Shown: positions 43,775-52,209, numbered from the stretch's first letter. The stretch is 64,000 nt of DNA from Rhodospirillales bacterium (GCA_016214125.1 JACRPC010000044.1:58355-122354); one strand, 5' to 3'. A program made the numbers and translations. Notes: generated from the sequence alone by a model not told the origin.

Positions 43775-45193
43775 ATGCCCAGCATCACCCGTCGCACCTT
43801 CTTGCAGGCGACCGCCGGCTTGGCCACCGCGAGCCTGGTGCCGCAGGCTTTTGCCCAAAGCGCCCAGGGGTTGCGCGAATACCGCCTGAAGGCGGCCAAG
43901 AGCAATCTTCGTCTGGCGCCCGGACCGTTTCCCGAGACGCCGATCTGGGCCTATAACGGGACGGCGCCGGGTCCGGCCATCCACGCCACCCAGGGCAAGC
44001 CGGTGCGGATCATCGTCGAGAACGAACTGGACGAGGAGACCTCGGTGCATTGGCACGGGCTGCGCATCCCCAACGCCATGGATGGGGTGCCGCACATCAC
44101 CCAACCGCCGATTCCGCCGGGCGGCCGCTTTGTCTATGAGTTCACGCCGCCCGATGCCGGCACCTTCTGGTACCACCCGCACACCCATTCCCTGGTCCAG
44201 GTGTCGCGCGGTCTCTATGGCCCCTTCATCGTCGAGGAACCCGATCCGATCCGAGTCGATCGCGACATCACCTGGGTGCTGGCCGATTGGCGTCTTGGTC
44301 CCAACGCCCAGATCCGCGACAATTTCGCCAACCCGCGCGATTTCATGCGCGCCGGGCGGATCGGCAACACCGTCACCGTCAACGGCCTGGTGGCGGGCCG
44401 CTTCGTCGCCTGGGCGAACGAACGCATCCGCCTGCGCCTGATCAACGCCGCCGAGGCGCGCATCTTCTCGCTGCGCTTCATGAATCTGAAACCGCGGGTG
44501 ATCGCGCTCGACGGCATGCCGGTGCCGCCCTACCATCCCGATGGCGGTGCCGTGCTGCTGGGGCCGTCGCAGCGCGCCGACATCATTCTCGATATGACCG
44601 GCGAACCGGGCAGCCGCACCGCGGTGGTCGACGGCTTCCAGCCGCAACAGCCTTACGAGCTGATCGAAATCGTCTACAGCTACGCGCCGCCGGTGCGCGA
44701 CAATCTGCTCGGCGACCTCATCGCCCTTTACCCCAATCCGGTTCCGGAACCCGACCTCGCCGGCGCGGTCACGCACGAGATCCGCCTTGAGGGCGGCGAC
44801 CTGGGTTCGCTCTCCTACGCTCTGGTCGACGGCGAAAAGAAGGGCCGGGCCGAGATGCTGATGATGAACAAGATGTGGGCGATCAACGGCGTCGCCAACA
44901 TGCACATGCCGCACGAGCCGCTGATTCGCTTGAAGCGCGGCTCCACCTGCGTGCTCGATTTCCGCAATCTCACCGTCTGGCCGCATCCGATGCATCTGCA
45001 CGGCCACACCTTCCTGGTGCTCGAGCACGACAGCCGCCAAACGGTGGGCCGCCTGCTCGACACCGTGCTGATCGGCGGCGGCGAGTCCTGCAAGGTGGCC
45101 TTTGTCGCCGACAATCCCGGCACCTGGATGTTCCATTGCCACATCTTGGGCCACGCCGATGCCGGGATGATGGCGACCATCCATGTCGCCTGA
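43775..45193 (+). CDS. Tat-exported multicopper oxidase
   Basis: A 472-residue periplasmic enzyme. The start at 43775 is supported by an AGGGG ribosome site and gives a clean twin-arginine signal, ITRRTFLQATAGLATAS, cleaved after AFA. Three cupredoxin domains carry all copper ligands: HWHGL, WYHPHTH, HPMHLHGHTF and the T1/T3 motif HCHILGHADAGMM, whose final Met is an axial T1 ligand. It is of laccase/CopA/CueO type rather than a nitrite reductase (too long and with four motifs). Substrate, such as Cu(I) or phenols, is not deducible. The stop overlaps the HD-GYP gene by 11 bp. Confidence 0.92.
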   Translation: MPSITRRTFLQATAGLATASLVPQAFAQSAQGLREYRLKAAKSNLRLAPGPFPETPIWAYNGTAPGPAIHATQGKPVRIIVENELDEETSVHWHGLRIPNAMDGVPHITQPPIPPGGRFVYEFTPPDAGTFWYHPHTHSLVQVSRGLYGPFIVEEPDPIRVDRDITWVLADWRLGPNAQIRDNFANPRDFMRAGRIGNTVTVNGLVAGRFVAWANERIRLRLINAAEARIFSLRFMNLKPRVIALDGMPVPPYHPDGGAVLLGPSQRADIILDMTGEPGSRTAVVDGFQPQQPYELIEIVYSYAPPVRDNLLGDLIALYPNPVPEPDLAGAVTHEIRLEGGDLGSLSYALVDGEKKGRAEMLMMNKMWAINGVANMHMPHEPLIRLKRGSTCVLDFRNLTVWPHPMHLHGHTFLVLEHDSRQTVGRLLDTVLIGGGESCKVAFVADNPGTWMFHCHILGHADAGMMATIHVA

Positions 45194-46499
45194 TGACCGC
45201 CCACCGATCACCACCACCGGCCTTCACGCCCGACTGATCCGGCGCCTGTTTGGTGGTGCCCTGGTTATCGCGCTGGCGGTCGGCCTCTTGGCCGGCTACG
45301 AAGAACTCGAACAGACCGACGATTCCATCGTCGGCACCGTCCGGCAGGAAGCCGCCCTGTTTGCCGAACGGGTCGCGGCGCGCCTGCCGGTCTCCGCCGA
45401 CCGCCCCGATCCCGTCCTGGAAGCCGAACTGATGGCGTTTCTGATCGGCCGTCAGCATGTGCCCGATGGCCATTTTCTGATCGCCGAACTTTATGACGCC
45501 CAAACCCGCAAGGCGGCCGAAGCCGTTCCCGCTGATGCGGAATGGCTGGAACGGGCGCTCAAGCGTTCCGCCCATCAATTTCCCACCGGCGATTCCCCCT
45601 GGTACGACAAATTCCTGTTCAAGCGCCGTCTGTTCATCCAGGCGCTCACGCCCTTGCGCGGCACCGGGCCCGACCGGTCGCTGCTTGGCTATTTCGAAGG
45701 CGTGTACGAGGTTTCCGCCCCGCGAATGCGCGACATGGTCCTGCGGGTCGGCACCACCGCCCTGGGCGCTATCCTGGTGGTGCTGGCGACGGCGGCGCTG
45801 CTCTACCCGATCATCCTTGGTCTCAATCGCGGCCTTTTCGATCTCACCCAGCGCCTGGTCACCGCCAACATCGCGTCGCTCGAGGTGCTGGGCAGCGCGA
45901 TCGCCAAACGCGACAGCGACACCCACGCCCACAATTTCCGGGTCACCCTCTACGCCATCCGCCTAGCCGAGGCAATCGATCTTGGGGCGCCGGCGATCCG
46001 CGAACTCATCAAAGGGGCGTTCCTGCACGATGTCGGCAAGATCGCCATTCCCGACGCCGTTCTGCTCAAGCCCGGAAAGCTCGATGCCGGCGAATTCGCG
46101 CTCATGAAAACCCATGTCGAGCACGGACTCGACATCGTTCGCCAGTCCGATTGGCTTCGGGACGCCGCTGACGTGGTCCGGCACCATCACGAGAAGTACG
46201 ACGGCACCGGCTATCCGAGCGGCGTCGACGGCCCGGCGATTCCGGCGATCGCCCGCATCTTCGCCATCGTCGATGTCTTCGACGCGCTCACCTCGCGCCG
46301 CCCCTACAAGGAACCGCTCGGCCTCGACGACACCCTGGCGGTCCTGCGCCGCGACGCCGGCCGCCATTTCGATCCCGACTTCGTGGAGACCTTTCTTCGC
46401 CTGGCTCCGGCGCTGCACGCCGCCCATGGCGGTCGGGAGGACGGCACCGCCGAGCGTGAGGCCCGCAGCCTGATCGCCGGCTATTTCAAGGTCGATTGA
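45183..46499 (+). CDS. HD-GYP c-di-GMP phosphodiesterase with periplasmic sensor
   Basis: A 438-residue membrane protein. TM1 lies at about residues 22-40 and TM2 at about 195-216, enclosing a periplasmic domain of about 150 residues with no recognised family. The cytoplasmic HD-GYP domain starts near residue 245; KRDSDTHAHNFRVTLYA, FLHDVGKIAIPD and HHHEKYDGTGYPSG supply the metal and GYP residues, so activity is expected. It probably shares the transcript of the multicopper oxidase and might respond to a periplasmic redox or metal signal, but that is an inference. Confidence 0.9.
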   Translation: MSPDDRPPITTTGLHARLIRRLFGGALVIALAVGLLAGYEELEQTDDSIVGTVRQEAALFAERVAARLPVSADRPDPVLEAELMAFLIGRQHVPDGHFLIAELYDAQTRKAAEAVPADAEWLERALKRSAHQFPTGDSPWYDKFLFKRRLFIQALTPLRGTGPDRSLLGYFEGVYEVSAPRMRDMVLRVGTTALGAILVVLATAALLYPIILGLNRGLFDLTQRLVTANIASLEVLGSAIAKRDSDTHAHNFRVTLYAIRLAEAIDLGAPAIRELIKGAFLHDVGKIAIPDAVLLKPGKLDAGEFALMKTHVEHGLDIVRQSDWLRDAADVVRHHHEKYDGTGYPSGVDGPAIPAIARIFAIVDVFDALTSRRPYKEPLGLDDTLAVLRRDAGRHFDPDFVETFLRLAPALHAAHGGREDGTAEREARSLIAGYFKVD

Positions 46500-46500
46500 G

Positions 46501-46758
46501 ATGGAGCCGATCGATTTCTTGGGCCTGTTGGCCGGCACGCTCACCACCCTGGCCTTCGTCCCCCAGGTCCGCAAGGCCTGGAAAAGCGGCCAGACCCGCG
46601 ACATCTCGCTCGCCATGTTCACCGCCTTCACCTTGGGGGTGGCGTTGTGGCTCGTGTATGGGCTCTGGCTGGGGTCCTGGCCGCTGATCCTATCCAACAT
46701 CGTCACCCTCGGCCTGGCCGGGGCGATTCTGGCCCTCAAAATTCGCAACCGCGATTAG
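46501..46758 (+). CDS. SemiSWEET sugar transporter
   Basis: An 85-residue membrane protein with three predicted helices and the PQ motif in LAFVPQVRKAWKSGQTRDIS, the diagnostic of SemiSWEET proteins, which dimerise to form a sugar uniporter. VALWLVYGLWLG and LSNIVTLGLAGAILALKIR form helices 2 and 3. It starts one base after the HD-GYP stop. A role in moving sugars or disaccharides is consistent with the nearby glycogen operon but not specific. Confidence 0.88.
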   Translation: MEPIDFLGLLAGTLTTLAFVPQVRKAWKSGQTRDISLAMFTAFTLGVALWLVYGLWLGSWPLILSNIVTLGLAGAILALKIRNRD

Positions 46759-46848
46759 GAAAATTGGCGAATGTCCGCTTGCCGTCGCCCGGCAAGCTTA
46801 CTAAAGTCGGCCAACCAAAACGGGCGCCCAACAGGGGAGAAGGGTTCG

Positions 46849-47259
46849 ATGCTGGCCACCAGCGACATGCGCAAGAAACTGAAGATCGTCGATTTCGGCC
46901 CCAAGGGACGGGGCATCATCGCCCAGGAGCCGATCAAGAAGGGAGAGCTGATCGAACGGTCGCCGGTCCTCGTTCTGCCCGAGCGCGATCGCCCCCACAC
47001 CGACGAAAGCATCCTCTTCACCTACGTCTTCATGTGGGAAAAGGGCACCACCGAAGAGGATTTGTACAAACGCAAGGGCCGCTCGGGGGTGACGCTCGGC
47101 TACACCAGCCTGTGCAACCACAACCCCAACCCCAACGCCGATTTCGAGCGCCGGATCGACGAGCAGCTTCTCGACCTCTACGCGCTGCGCGACATCGCCG
47201 AGGGCGAGGAAATCACCATCGACTACCAGATGACCCTGTGGTTCGACCCGAATCCGTAA
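46849..47259 (+). CDS. SET-domain protein
   Basis: A 136-residue protein consisting of little more than a SET domain. The start at 46849 is supported by GGGAGAAGGG. Motifs: FGPKGRGIIAQEPIKKGELI (the N-terminal GxG strand), GYTSLCNHNPNPNADFE (the NHS-like pseudoknot motif) and LYALRDIAEGEEITIDYQ (the C-terminal EE-x-x-x-x-Y motif). Such stand-alone bacterial SET proteins are putative protein-lysine methyltransferases. It is followed by MarR after six bases. Confidence 0.82.
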   Translation: MLATSDMRKKLKIVDFGPKGRGIIAQEPIKKGELIERSPVLVLPERDRPHTDESILFTYVFMWEKGTTEEDLYKRKGRSGVTLGYTSLCNHNPNPNADFERRIDEQLLDLYALRDIAEGEEITIDYQMTLWFDPNP

Positions 47260-47265
47260 GCCCCC

Positions 47266-47694
47266 GTGTTCGACCTCGACAATTATCTGCCCTATCTGAT
47301 CAACCGTGTCGGCGTGCGGATGAGCGAATCGTTCAGCGCCCGGCTGGCCGAGTTCGGCATCAGCCTGGGCATGTGGCGGGTTCTGGCGGCGCTCAACCAC
47401 AACAGCGACCAGCGGCTGAGCGATCTGGCCCGTCTCACCAGCATCGAGGTTTCCACCCTCTCCCGGCTCGTCGGCACCATGCAGCGCAAGAAGCTGGTGA
47501 GCCGGGCGCGCAGCGGTCAGGATGCCCGCGCCATCCGGGTCGAACTTACCCGCGAAGGCGCCGACCTCACCCGCCGCCTGGTGCCGATCGCCCAGGCGAT
47601 CGAACGCACCGCCCTCAAGGCCATATCGACCAAGGACGCCGCCCTGCTGCGCCGCCGCTTGAAGGGCATGTATGACAATTTCAACCGGCCCTAG
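47266..47694 (+). CDS. MarR-family regulator of the aryl ligase operon
   Basis: A 142-residue winged-helix protein with GTG start. The N-terminal helix NYLPYLINRVGVRMSESF is followed by the DNA-binding QRLSDLARLTSIEVSTLSRL and the wing RSGQDARAIRVELTREG. It lies immediately upstream of the aryl ligase/OYE operon, whose promoter contains the palindrome GTTTGCAAAC, so it is inferred to be its repressor, relieved by an aromatic acid or its CoA ester as for BadR and CouR. Confidence 0.88.
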   Translation: MFDLDNYLPYLINRVGVRMSESFSARLAEFGISLGMWRVLAALNHNSDQRLSDLARLTSIEVSTLSRLVGTMQRKKLVSRARSGQDARAIRVELTREGADLTRRLVPIAQAIERTALKAISTKDAALLRRRLKGMYDNFNRP

Positions 47695-47722
47695 ATGCCC
47701 GCCTGCCCGGCCCCTAAGGCCG

Positions 47723-47750
47723 TTGCATTGTTTGCAAACGCAACTATAAT
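47723..47750 (+). promoter_or_regulatory. Promoter and MarR operator of the aryl ligase operon
   Basis: A -35 TTGCAT (47723-47728), 16-bp spacer and perfect -10 TATAAT (47745-47750) form one of the best sigma-70 promoters in the window. The spacer contains the 10-bp palindrome GTTTGCAAAC (47730-47739), flanked by GTTGC and GCAAC, in the position of a typical MarR operator. The operon start codon lies 60 bp downstream behind a GGGAGG ribosome site. Confidence 0.65.
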
Positions 47751-47810
47751 GCCCCCCGGAAGGCTTGGGTTTGCGCCCTTAAGAGCGCGCCCGTCGATCA
47801 GGGAGGATGG

Positions 47811-49451
47811 ATGATGCTGCCGGGTTACATTCCCTGGCCCGAGGATCGGGCCCGCGCCTATCGCGCCAAAGGCTACTGGGCCGACATTACGCTTTACGAA
47901 ATGCTGGCCAACGCCGCCCAGGGGCGGCCCGACAAGATCGCCCTGGTTTATGAATCGGCCCGCGTCACCTACGCCGATCTCGTCGCCCGCGTCGACCGTC
48001 TGGCGGCCCAGTTCCTGCTGGCCGGGCTTCGGCCGCGCGAGCGCGTGGTGTTCCAGGTCGGCAACGGCCTTGAATTCTTTTACGCCTATTTCGCCCTCTT
48101 GAAGGTGGGCGTCATTCCGGTGATGTCGCTGCCGGCGCACCGCCAGACCGAAATCCGCCATTTCGTGGCGCACGCCCAGGCCACCGCCTATCTGATCCCC
48201 GACAAGGTGCGCGATTTCGATTACCGGCCGATGGCCGATGAGATCAAGGGCTACTCGCCTTCGCTGGCCCACATCTTCGTCGCCGGCGAGCCCGGCCCCG
48301 GCCAAAAATCGATCGGCGCGCTGGCCGAAACGCCGATTCCGCCCGGCTTCCAATGGCCGGCCCGGCCCGATCCGGCCGACGTCGCCCTTATGCTGCTGTC
48401 GGGCGGCACCACCGCCCTACCCAAGCTCATTCCGCGCACCCACAACGATTATGTGCTGAATTGCCGTCTGGCCGGCAAGATGGGCGGGCTCGATTCCGAA
48501 TCCGTCATGCTGGTGGCGCTGCCCTTGGCGCACAACTTCACCCTGGCTTCGCCGGGCGTGCAAGCGGTCCTCGATCTCGGTGGCCGGGTGGTGATCGCCC
48601 CCAAGATCGACGCCGAAACCACCTTCCCCTTGATCGAGAAGGAGAAGGTCACCTACATGCCGCTGGCAATTCCGCTCGCCACCGCCTATCTCAATTCCGA
48701 GGTGCCCGACCGTTTCGACACCTCGTCCTTGAAGCTGATCGCGGCGGGCGGCGCCAAGCTGGCCCCCGAACTGCGCAAGCGCCTGATTGAGCGTTTCAAG
48801 GTCAAGTACCAGGAATCCTTTGGCACCGCCGAGGGCCTGCTCAACTACGTGCCGCTCGACGCCTCGATGGATCTGGTGCTGAACAGCTCGGGCCGCCCTT
48901 GCTGCGACGACGACGAGATCAAGGTGCTCGACGATTTCGACCAGGAGGTGCCCGACGGCAAGCCGGGCGAGTTGGTGGTGCGCGGCCCCTACACCATCAA
49001 CGGTTATTACAACGCGCCCGATATCAACGCCAAGGCCTTCACCGCCGATGGCTATTACCGCATGGGCGACGTGGTCATCAAACAGGGCCGCGACCTCTTC
49101 TACCAGGGCCGCAAGAAGGACCTCATCAATCGCGGCGGCGAGAAGATTAGCTGCGAAGAGGTGGAAAACCACATCCTCGCCCACCAGAAGGTGCAATCGG
49201 CCTGCCTGGTCGCCATGCCCGATCCCGATTACGGCGAGAAGGGTTGCGTCTTCGTCATCCCCCGGCCGGGCGAAACCCTCACCTTCAAGGAGCTGGTCGA
49301 TTTCCTGATGACACGCCAGATCGCCAAGTTCAAACTGCCCGAGCGGATGGAGATCGTCGACGCCTTCCCCTTGAGCCCGGCCGGCAAGATCCTGCGCCGC
49401 ACCCTGCGCGAGATCATTGCCGAGAAGCTGTCCACTGAAACCGCCCGCTGA
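47811..49451 (+). CDS. Aryl-acid AMP/CoA ligase (2,3-dihydroxybenzoate/salicylate ligase family)
   Basis: A 546-residue ANL-superfamily enzyme. It is colinear with Bacillus DhbE from the N-terminal GYIPWPEDRARAYRAKGYWA onwards. ATP motifs: LLSGGTTALPKLIPRTHND, FGTAEGLLNY, YYRMGDVV and the C-terminal Lys in SPAGKILRRTLRE. The acid-binding Asn is present in LPLAHNFTLASPG, corresponding to Asn235 of DhbE that contacts the ortho-hydroxyl, so a 2-hydroxybenzoate-type substrate is plausible. No siderophore NRPS genes are near; the MarR gene before it and the OYE reductase after it point to catabolism. The product could be the CoA thioester. Confidence 0.85.
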   Translation: MMLPGYIPWPEDRARAYRAKGYWADITLYEMLANAAQGRPDKIALVYESARVTYADLVARVDRLAAQFLLAGLRPRERVVFQVGNGLEFFYAYFALLKVGVIPVMSLPAHRQTEIRHFVAHAQATAYLIPDKVRDFDYRPMADEIKGYSPSLAHIFVAGEPGPGQKSIGALAETPIPPGFQWPARPDPADVALMLLSGGTTALPKLIPRTHNDYVLNCRLAGKMGGLDSESVMLVALPLAHNFTLASPGVQAVLDLGGRVVIAPKIDAETTFPLIEKEKVTYMPLAIPLATAYLNSEVPDRFDTSSLKLIAAGGAKLAPELRKRLIERFKVKYQESFGTAEGLLNYVPLDASMDLVLNSSGRPCCDDDEIKVLDDFDQEVPDGKPGELVVRGPYTINGYYNAPDINAKAFTADGYYRMGDVVIKQGRDLFYQGRKKDLINRGGEKISCEEVENHILAHQKVQSACLVAMPDPDYGEKGCVFVIPRPGETLTFKELVDFLMTRQIAKFKLPERMEIVDAFPLSPAGKILRRTLREIIAEKLSTETAR

Positions 49452-49476
49452 CGTTCGAAGACAAGGAGACACCCGT

Positions 49477-51447
49477 ATGACCCGTCCCGGCGAAGCCAAG
49501 CTGCCGCATCTGTTCCAGAAGGGCCGCCTTGGCCCCTTCGAGATCAAGAACCGCATCAAATACGGCGCCTGCTGCGTCTCCAACTTCAACACGCGGGACG
49601 GCTACATCACGGCGCGCGAGATCGCCCGCATGAAGGTGATCAACCGCACCGGCTGTGGCATCATCACCAACCAGGGCGCCTACACCGATCCGCTGGGCGA
49701 GGGCAAAGCCTATTTCAGCCAGATCGCCCTCTACGACGAAAAGTTCCTGCCCCAGTTCGCCGAGATCGCCGACGACATCCACGCCAACGGCGCCATCGCC
49801 ATCCAGCAGTTGCTGCATGCGGGGCGCTATGGCGGCATCGATCTCGGCTACTGCGTTCAGCCCTCGGTGGTGCCGCAGACCCTGCCGCATTTCCGCCCGC
49901 CGCGCGAAATGACCAAGGAGCAGATCCGCGCCACCATCGCCCAGCATGTCCATGGCGCCAAGCTCTCGCTGCAGGCCGGCTATGACGGGGTCGAGGTTAC
50001 CAGCTTCATGGGCTACCTGCTGGCCAACTTCAATTCGCGCTTCACCAACCAGCGCACCGACGAATATGGCGGCTCGACCCGCAACCGCGGCCGCTTCATG
50101 CGCGAACTGCTCAGCGAACTGAAGACGGTGATGGGCGAGAAGCCGGTGATCGTGCGGCTCAACGCCGTCGAGCTGATGGATCGGTGGGGCGGCAGTTCCG
50201 AGGAGGAGTGTTTCGACCTCATGGCCCAGGCGGCCGAATGCGGCGTCGACATGATCAGCGTCACCATCGGCTGGCAGGAGGCCCCGGAATCCTCGATCGG
50301 GCGCGACATTCCGCCCGGCCATTGGAACTACTTGGCCGCCAAAGCGAAGAAACTGCTGCCCGACACCCTGATCACCTTCGGCGTGCGGCTGCCCGATCCG
50401 GTGATGGCGAACGAATGCATCGCCAAGGGCGATTTCGATTTCTGGGAGGTCTGCCGGCCGCTCTTGGCCGATCCCGAGCTGGTGATCAAGGCGGCCGAGG
50501 ACCGGCTGGACGAGGTCAAGCGCTGCGTCGGCCAGCTCAACTGCCTGTCGCGCTTGTTCCGCGACCTGCCCTACACCTGCTCGATGAATCCGGCCCTGGG
50601 GCACGAGGTCGAGCCGGAATACAACATCAAGCCGCCGGCGGTGAAGAAGAAGGTGATGATCGTCGGCGCCGGCCCGGCCGGCATGGAATGCGCGATCGCG
50701 GCCGCCAAGCGCGGCCACACCGTCACCGTCTTCGAAAAGAGCGATCATATCGGCGGCGCCTTCAAGGGCTACGCCATGCACGATCTGGCCAACCGCGACG
50801 ATCTGCAAAGCATCATCCGCTATTACGAAACGGTGGCGCGCAAGCTGGGCATCACCGTCAAGCTGTCCACCGAGGTGACGCCCAAGATGATGCGCAGTTC
50901 GCTGCATCAGTTCGACGCCGCCGTGGTCGCCACCGGCGCCCGCATCGACATGAGCGCCTGGCCGAAGCCGACCCAGGACGGCCTGCTCGTCGATGCCCGC
51001 GACGTTGCCATGCTCAAGGTGAAGCCCGGCAAGCGGGTGGTGGTGCTGGGCGGCGGCAAGATCGGGCTGACCTTGGCCGAATCGGCCCGCCAGGACGGGT
51101 CCGAGGTCACCATCGTCGAGCGCGAGAAGCGGATCGGCGGCGATGTCTCGCCGTCTTGGAAATGGCGCCACACCTCCTGGGTCGAGGAGTTGAAGATCGC
51201 CACCATCACCAGCGCCAAGGTGACCAAGATCGGCGACGGCGGCGTCACCGTGGTGAGCGAAAAGGGCGGCGAGCAGTTCCTGCCCGCCGACACGGTGATC
51301 GCGGCGGGTCCGCGCCTGTCCAACCAGGAGCTGTTCCACGAGCTGGAATGGATGGTCGACGAGGTGCATGGCTGCGGCGATTCGCTCATTCCCCGCAGTC
51401 TCACCATCGCCATCCAGGACGGGTTCAAGCTGGGCTGTCAGATCTAA
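49477..51447 (+). CDS. OYE-type NAD(P)H:flavin enoate reductase (FadH/2-enoate reductase family) lacking one cluster Cys
   Basis: A 656-residue fused flavoprotein. Residues 1-370 form the OYE barrel, with IQQLLHAGRYGG and FNSRFTNQRTDEYGGS at the FMN and substrate site; residues about 385-656 form the FAD/NAD domains with VMIVGAGPAGMECAIAAAKR and VVVLGGGKIGLTLAESAR. Between them lies the cluster region RCVGQLNCLSRLFRDLPYTC. The family pattern is C-x2-C-x3-C-x11-C; here the second Cys is Gln and one residue is missing, leaving three Cys, so a normal 4Fe-4S cluster is doubtful. The start at 49477 has an AAGGAG site. It may reduce an aryl-CoA or dienoyl-CoA made by the ligase. Confidence 0.88.
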   Translation: MTRPGEAKLPHLFQKGRLGPFEIKNRIKYGACCVSNFNTRDGYITAREIARMKVINRTGCGIITNQGAYTDPLGEGKAYFSQIALYDEKFLPQFAEIADDIHANGAIAIQQLLHAGRYGGIDLGYCVQPSVVPQTLPHFRPPREMTKEQIRATIAQHVHGAKLSLQAGYDGVEVTSFMGYLLANFNSRFTNQRTDEYGGSTRNRGRFMRELLSELKTVMGEKPVIVRLNAVELMDRWGGSSEEECFDLMAQAAECGVDMISVTIGWQEAPESSIGRDIPPGHWNYLAAKAKKLLPDTLITFGVRLPDPVMANECIAKGDFDFWEVCRPLLADPELVIKAAEDRLDEVKRCVGQLNCLSRLFRDLPYTCSMNPALGHEVEPEYNIKPPAVKKKVMIVGAGPAGMECAIAAAKRGHTVTVFEKSDHIGGAFKGYAMHDLANRDDLQSIIRYYETVARKLGITVKLSTEVTPKMMRSSLHQFDAAVVATGARIDMSAWPKPTQDGLLVDARDVAMLKVKPGKRVVVLGGGKIGLTLAESARQDGSEVTIVEREKRIGGDVSPSWKWRHTSWVEELKIATITSAKVTKIGDGGVTVVSEKGGEQFLPADTVIAAGPRLSNQELFHELEWMVDEVHGCGDSLIPRSLTIAIQDGFKLGCQI

Positions 51448-51450
51448 TCG

Positions 51451-51858
51451 ATGGCGGCGATCACCGACGTCGCCGGCTGGCAGGCCGTTCTCGATCGGGA
51501 GGCGGCCGCCTTCGCCCCCATGCAGGATGGCGCCGCCATCGGTCTGGTGGCGCGCGAACATCTGCCGGGCGGGTTGGGGTCGGCGATGGTCTGGCGGGCC
51601 GAAGGCGGGCTGGGCCGTGCCCATCTTCTCCCGTTCCAAGGTTTCGCCAAGGCCGGAGTCGACCTGCTTTTTGCCGCCGACGCCGAGGCCCTGGCCCATC
51701 TGGCGGGCGAATCCGATCCCTTGCGGGCGCTTAAGGGCTTGGTACGCAAGGGTAATCTCAATCTTTACATCATGACCTCGAAGACCGATCTGCAGGAGCG
51801 CGGCTTCGAGGAGTTTCTGGACACGCTGGGCCTCGCCTTTTTGGGAGCCTGCCGATGA
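51451..51858 (+). CDS. Hypothetical protein of the aryl ligase operon
   Basis: A 135-residue cytoplasmic protein beginning three bases after the reductase stop. No family is recognised. Seen: a mixed alpha/beta composition, a run LLFAADAEALAHLAGESDPL, and a C-terminus RGFEEFLDTLGLAFLGACR. It shares ATGA with the zinc-ribbon gene, so the two are translationally coupled and perhaps act together. Position in the operon suggests an accessory role to the ligase and reductase. Confidence 0.65.
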   Translation: MAAITDVAGWQAVLDREAAAFAPMQDGAAIGLVAREHLPGGLGSAMVWRAEGGLGRAHLLPFQGFAKAGVDLLFAADAEALAHLAGESDPLRALKGLVRKGNLNLYIMTSKTDLQERGFEEFLDTLGLAFLGACR

Positions 51859-52034
51859 TCTTCACCAATCCCGCCGGGGCGCCCGAGCTGGCCTGCGACG
51901 AATGCGGCTGCCGCTGGTACGACCGAATGACCGGCACCTGCTATGAGTGCGGCGCCCTGGTGCCGCCCGAGGAGATCGCCGCCTTCGAGAAGGCCTTGGC
52001 CGACTACCAGGCCGAAAAGGGTATCAAGCCTTGA
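51855..52034 (+). CDS. Small zinc-ribbon protein
   Basis: A 59-residue protein, too short for many gene callers. It starts within the previous stop (ATGA) and has two CxxC pairs, LACDECGCRWYDRMTGTCYEC, a rubredoxin-like or zinc-ribbon metal site; a helix with acidic residues follows. Such small ribbons often serve as subunits or electron/metal adaptors of neighbouring enzymes. It ends the aryl ligase operon. Confidence 0.72.
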   Translation: MIFTNPAGAPELACDECGCRWYDRMTGTCYECGALVPPEEIAAFEKALADYQAEKGIKP

Positions 52035-52040
52035 TTCCCC

Positions 52041-52073
52041 ATGAAAAAAGGGCCGGCGGTTAAGCCGGCCCTT
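52041..52073 (-). terminator. Rho-independent terminator of the micropeptide gene
   Basis: A 10-bp stem AAGGGCCGGC (52048-52057) / GCCGGCCCTT (52064-52073) with a 6-base loop. On the minus strand it is followed by a T6 run at 52049-52044 (the stem's terminal bases included), a classic terminator for the 52111-52209 gene. It may also terminate the aryl operon, although no T-run follows on the plus strand. Confidence 0.75.
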
Positions 52074-52110
52074 GAAGTTTGCGATTGGGGAAGAGAGGAA
52101 GAATCAGCAT

Positions 52111-52209
52111 CTAGTACGGGATCAGAAGCCACAGCTCCCCGGGGGCAGTCAGCAGAACCGCCAGTAGGGCCAGGGGAACGGCGACTGCAAACGCTTTCAA
52201 CGTGGACAT
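52111..52209 (-). CDS. 32-residue membrane micropeptide
   Basis: A 32-residue open frame with an AAGGAG ribosome site seven bases before the ATG at 52209. The peptide begins MSTLKAFAVAVPLALLA and ends GELWLLIPY: a basic N-terminus, one hydrophobic helix (about residues 6-22) and an amphipathic aromatic tail. It has a dedicated terminator and, 87 bp upstream of its start, a perfect CRP-type site. Coding status rests on this signal context rather than on homology. Small single-helix proteins of this kind often stabilise membrane complexes such as cytochrome oxidases. Confidence 0.55.
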   Translation of the reverse strand: MSTLKAFAVAVPLALLAVLLTAPGELWLLIPY

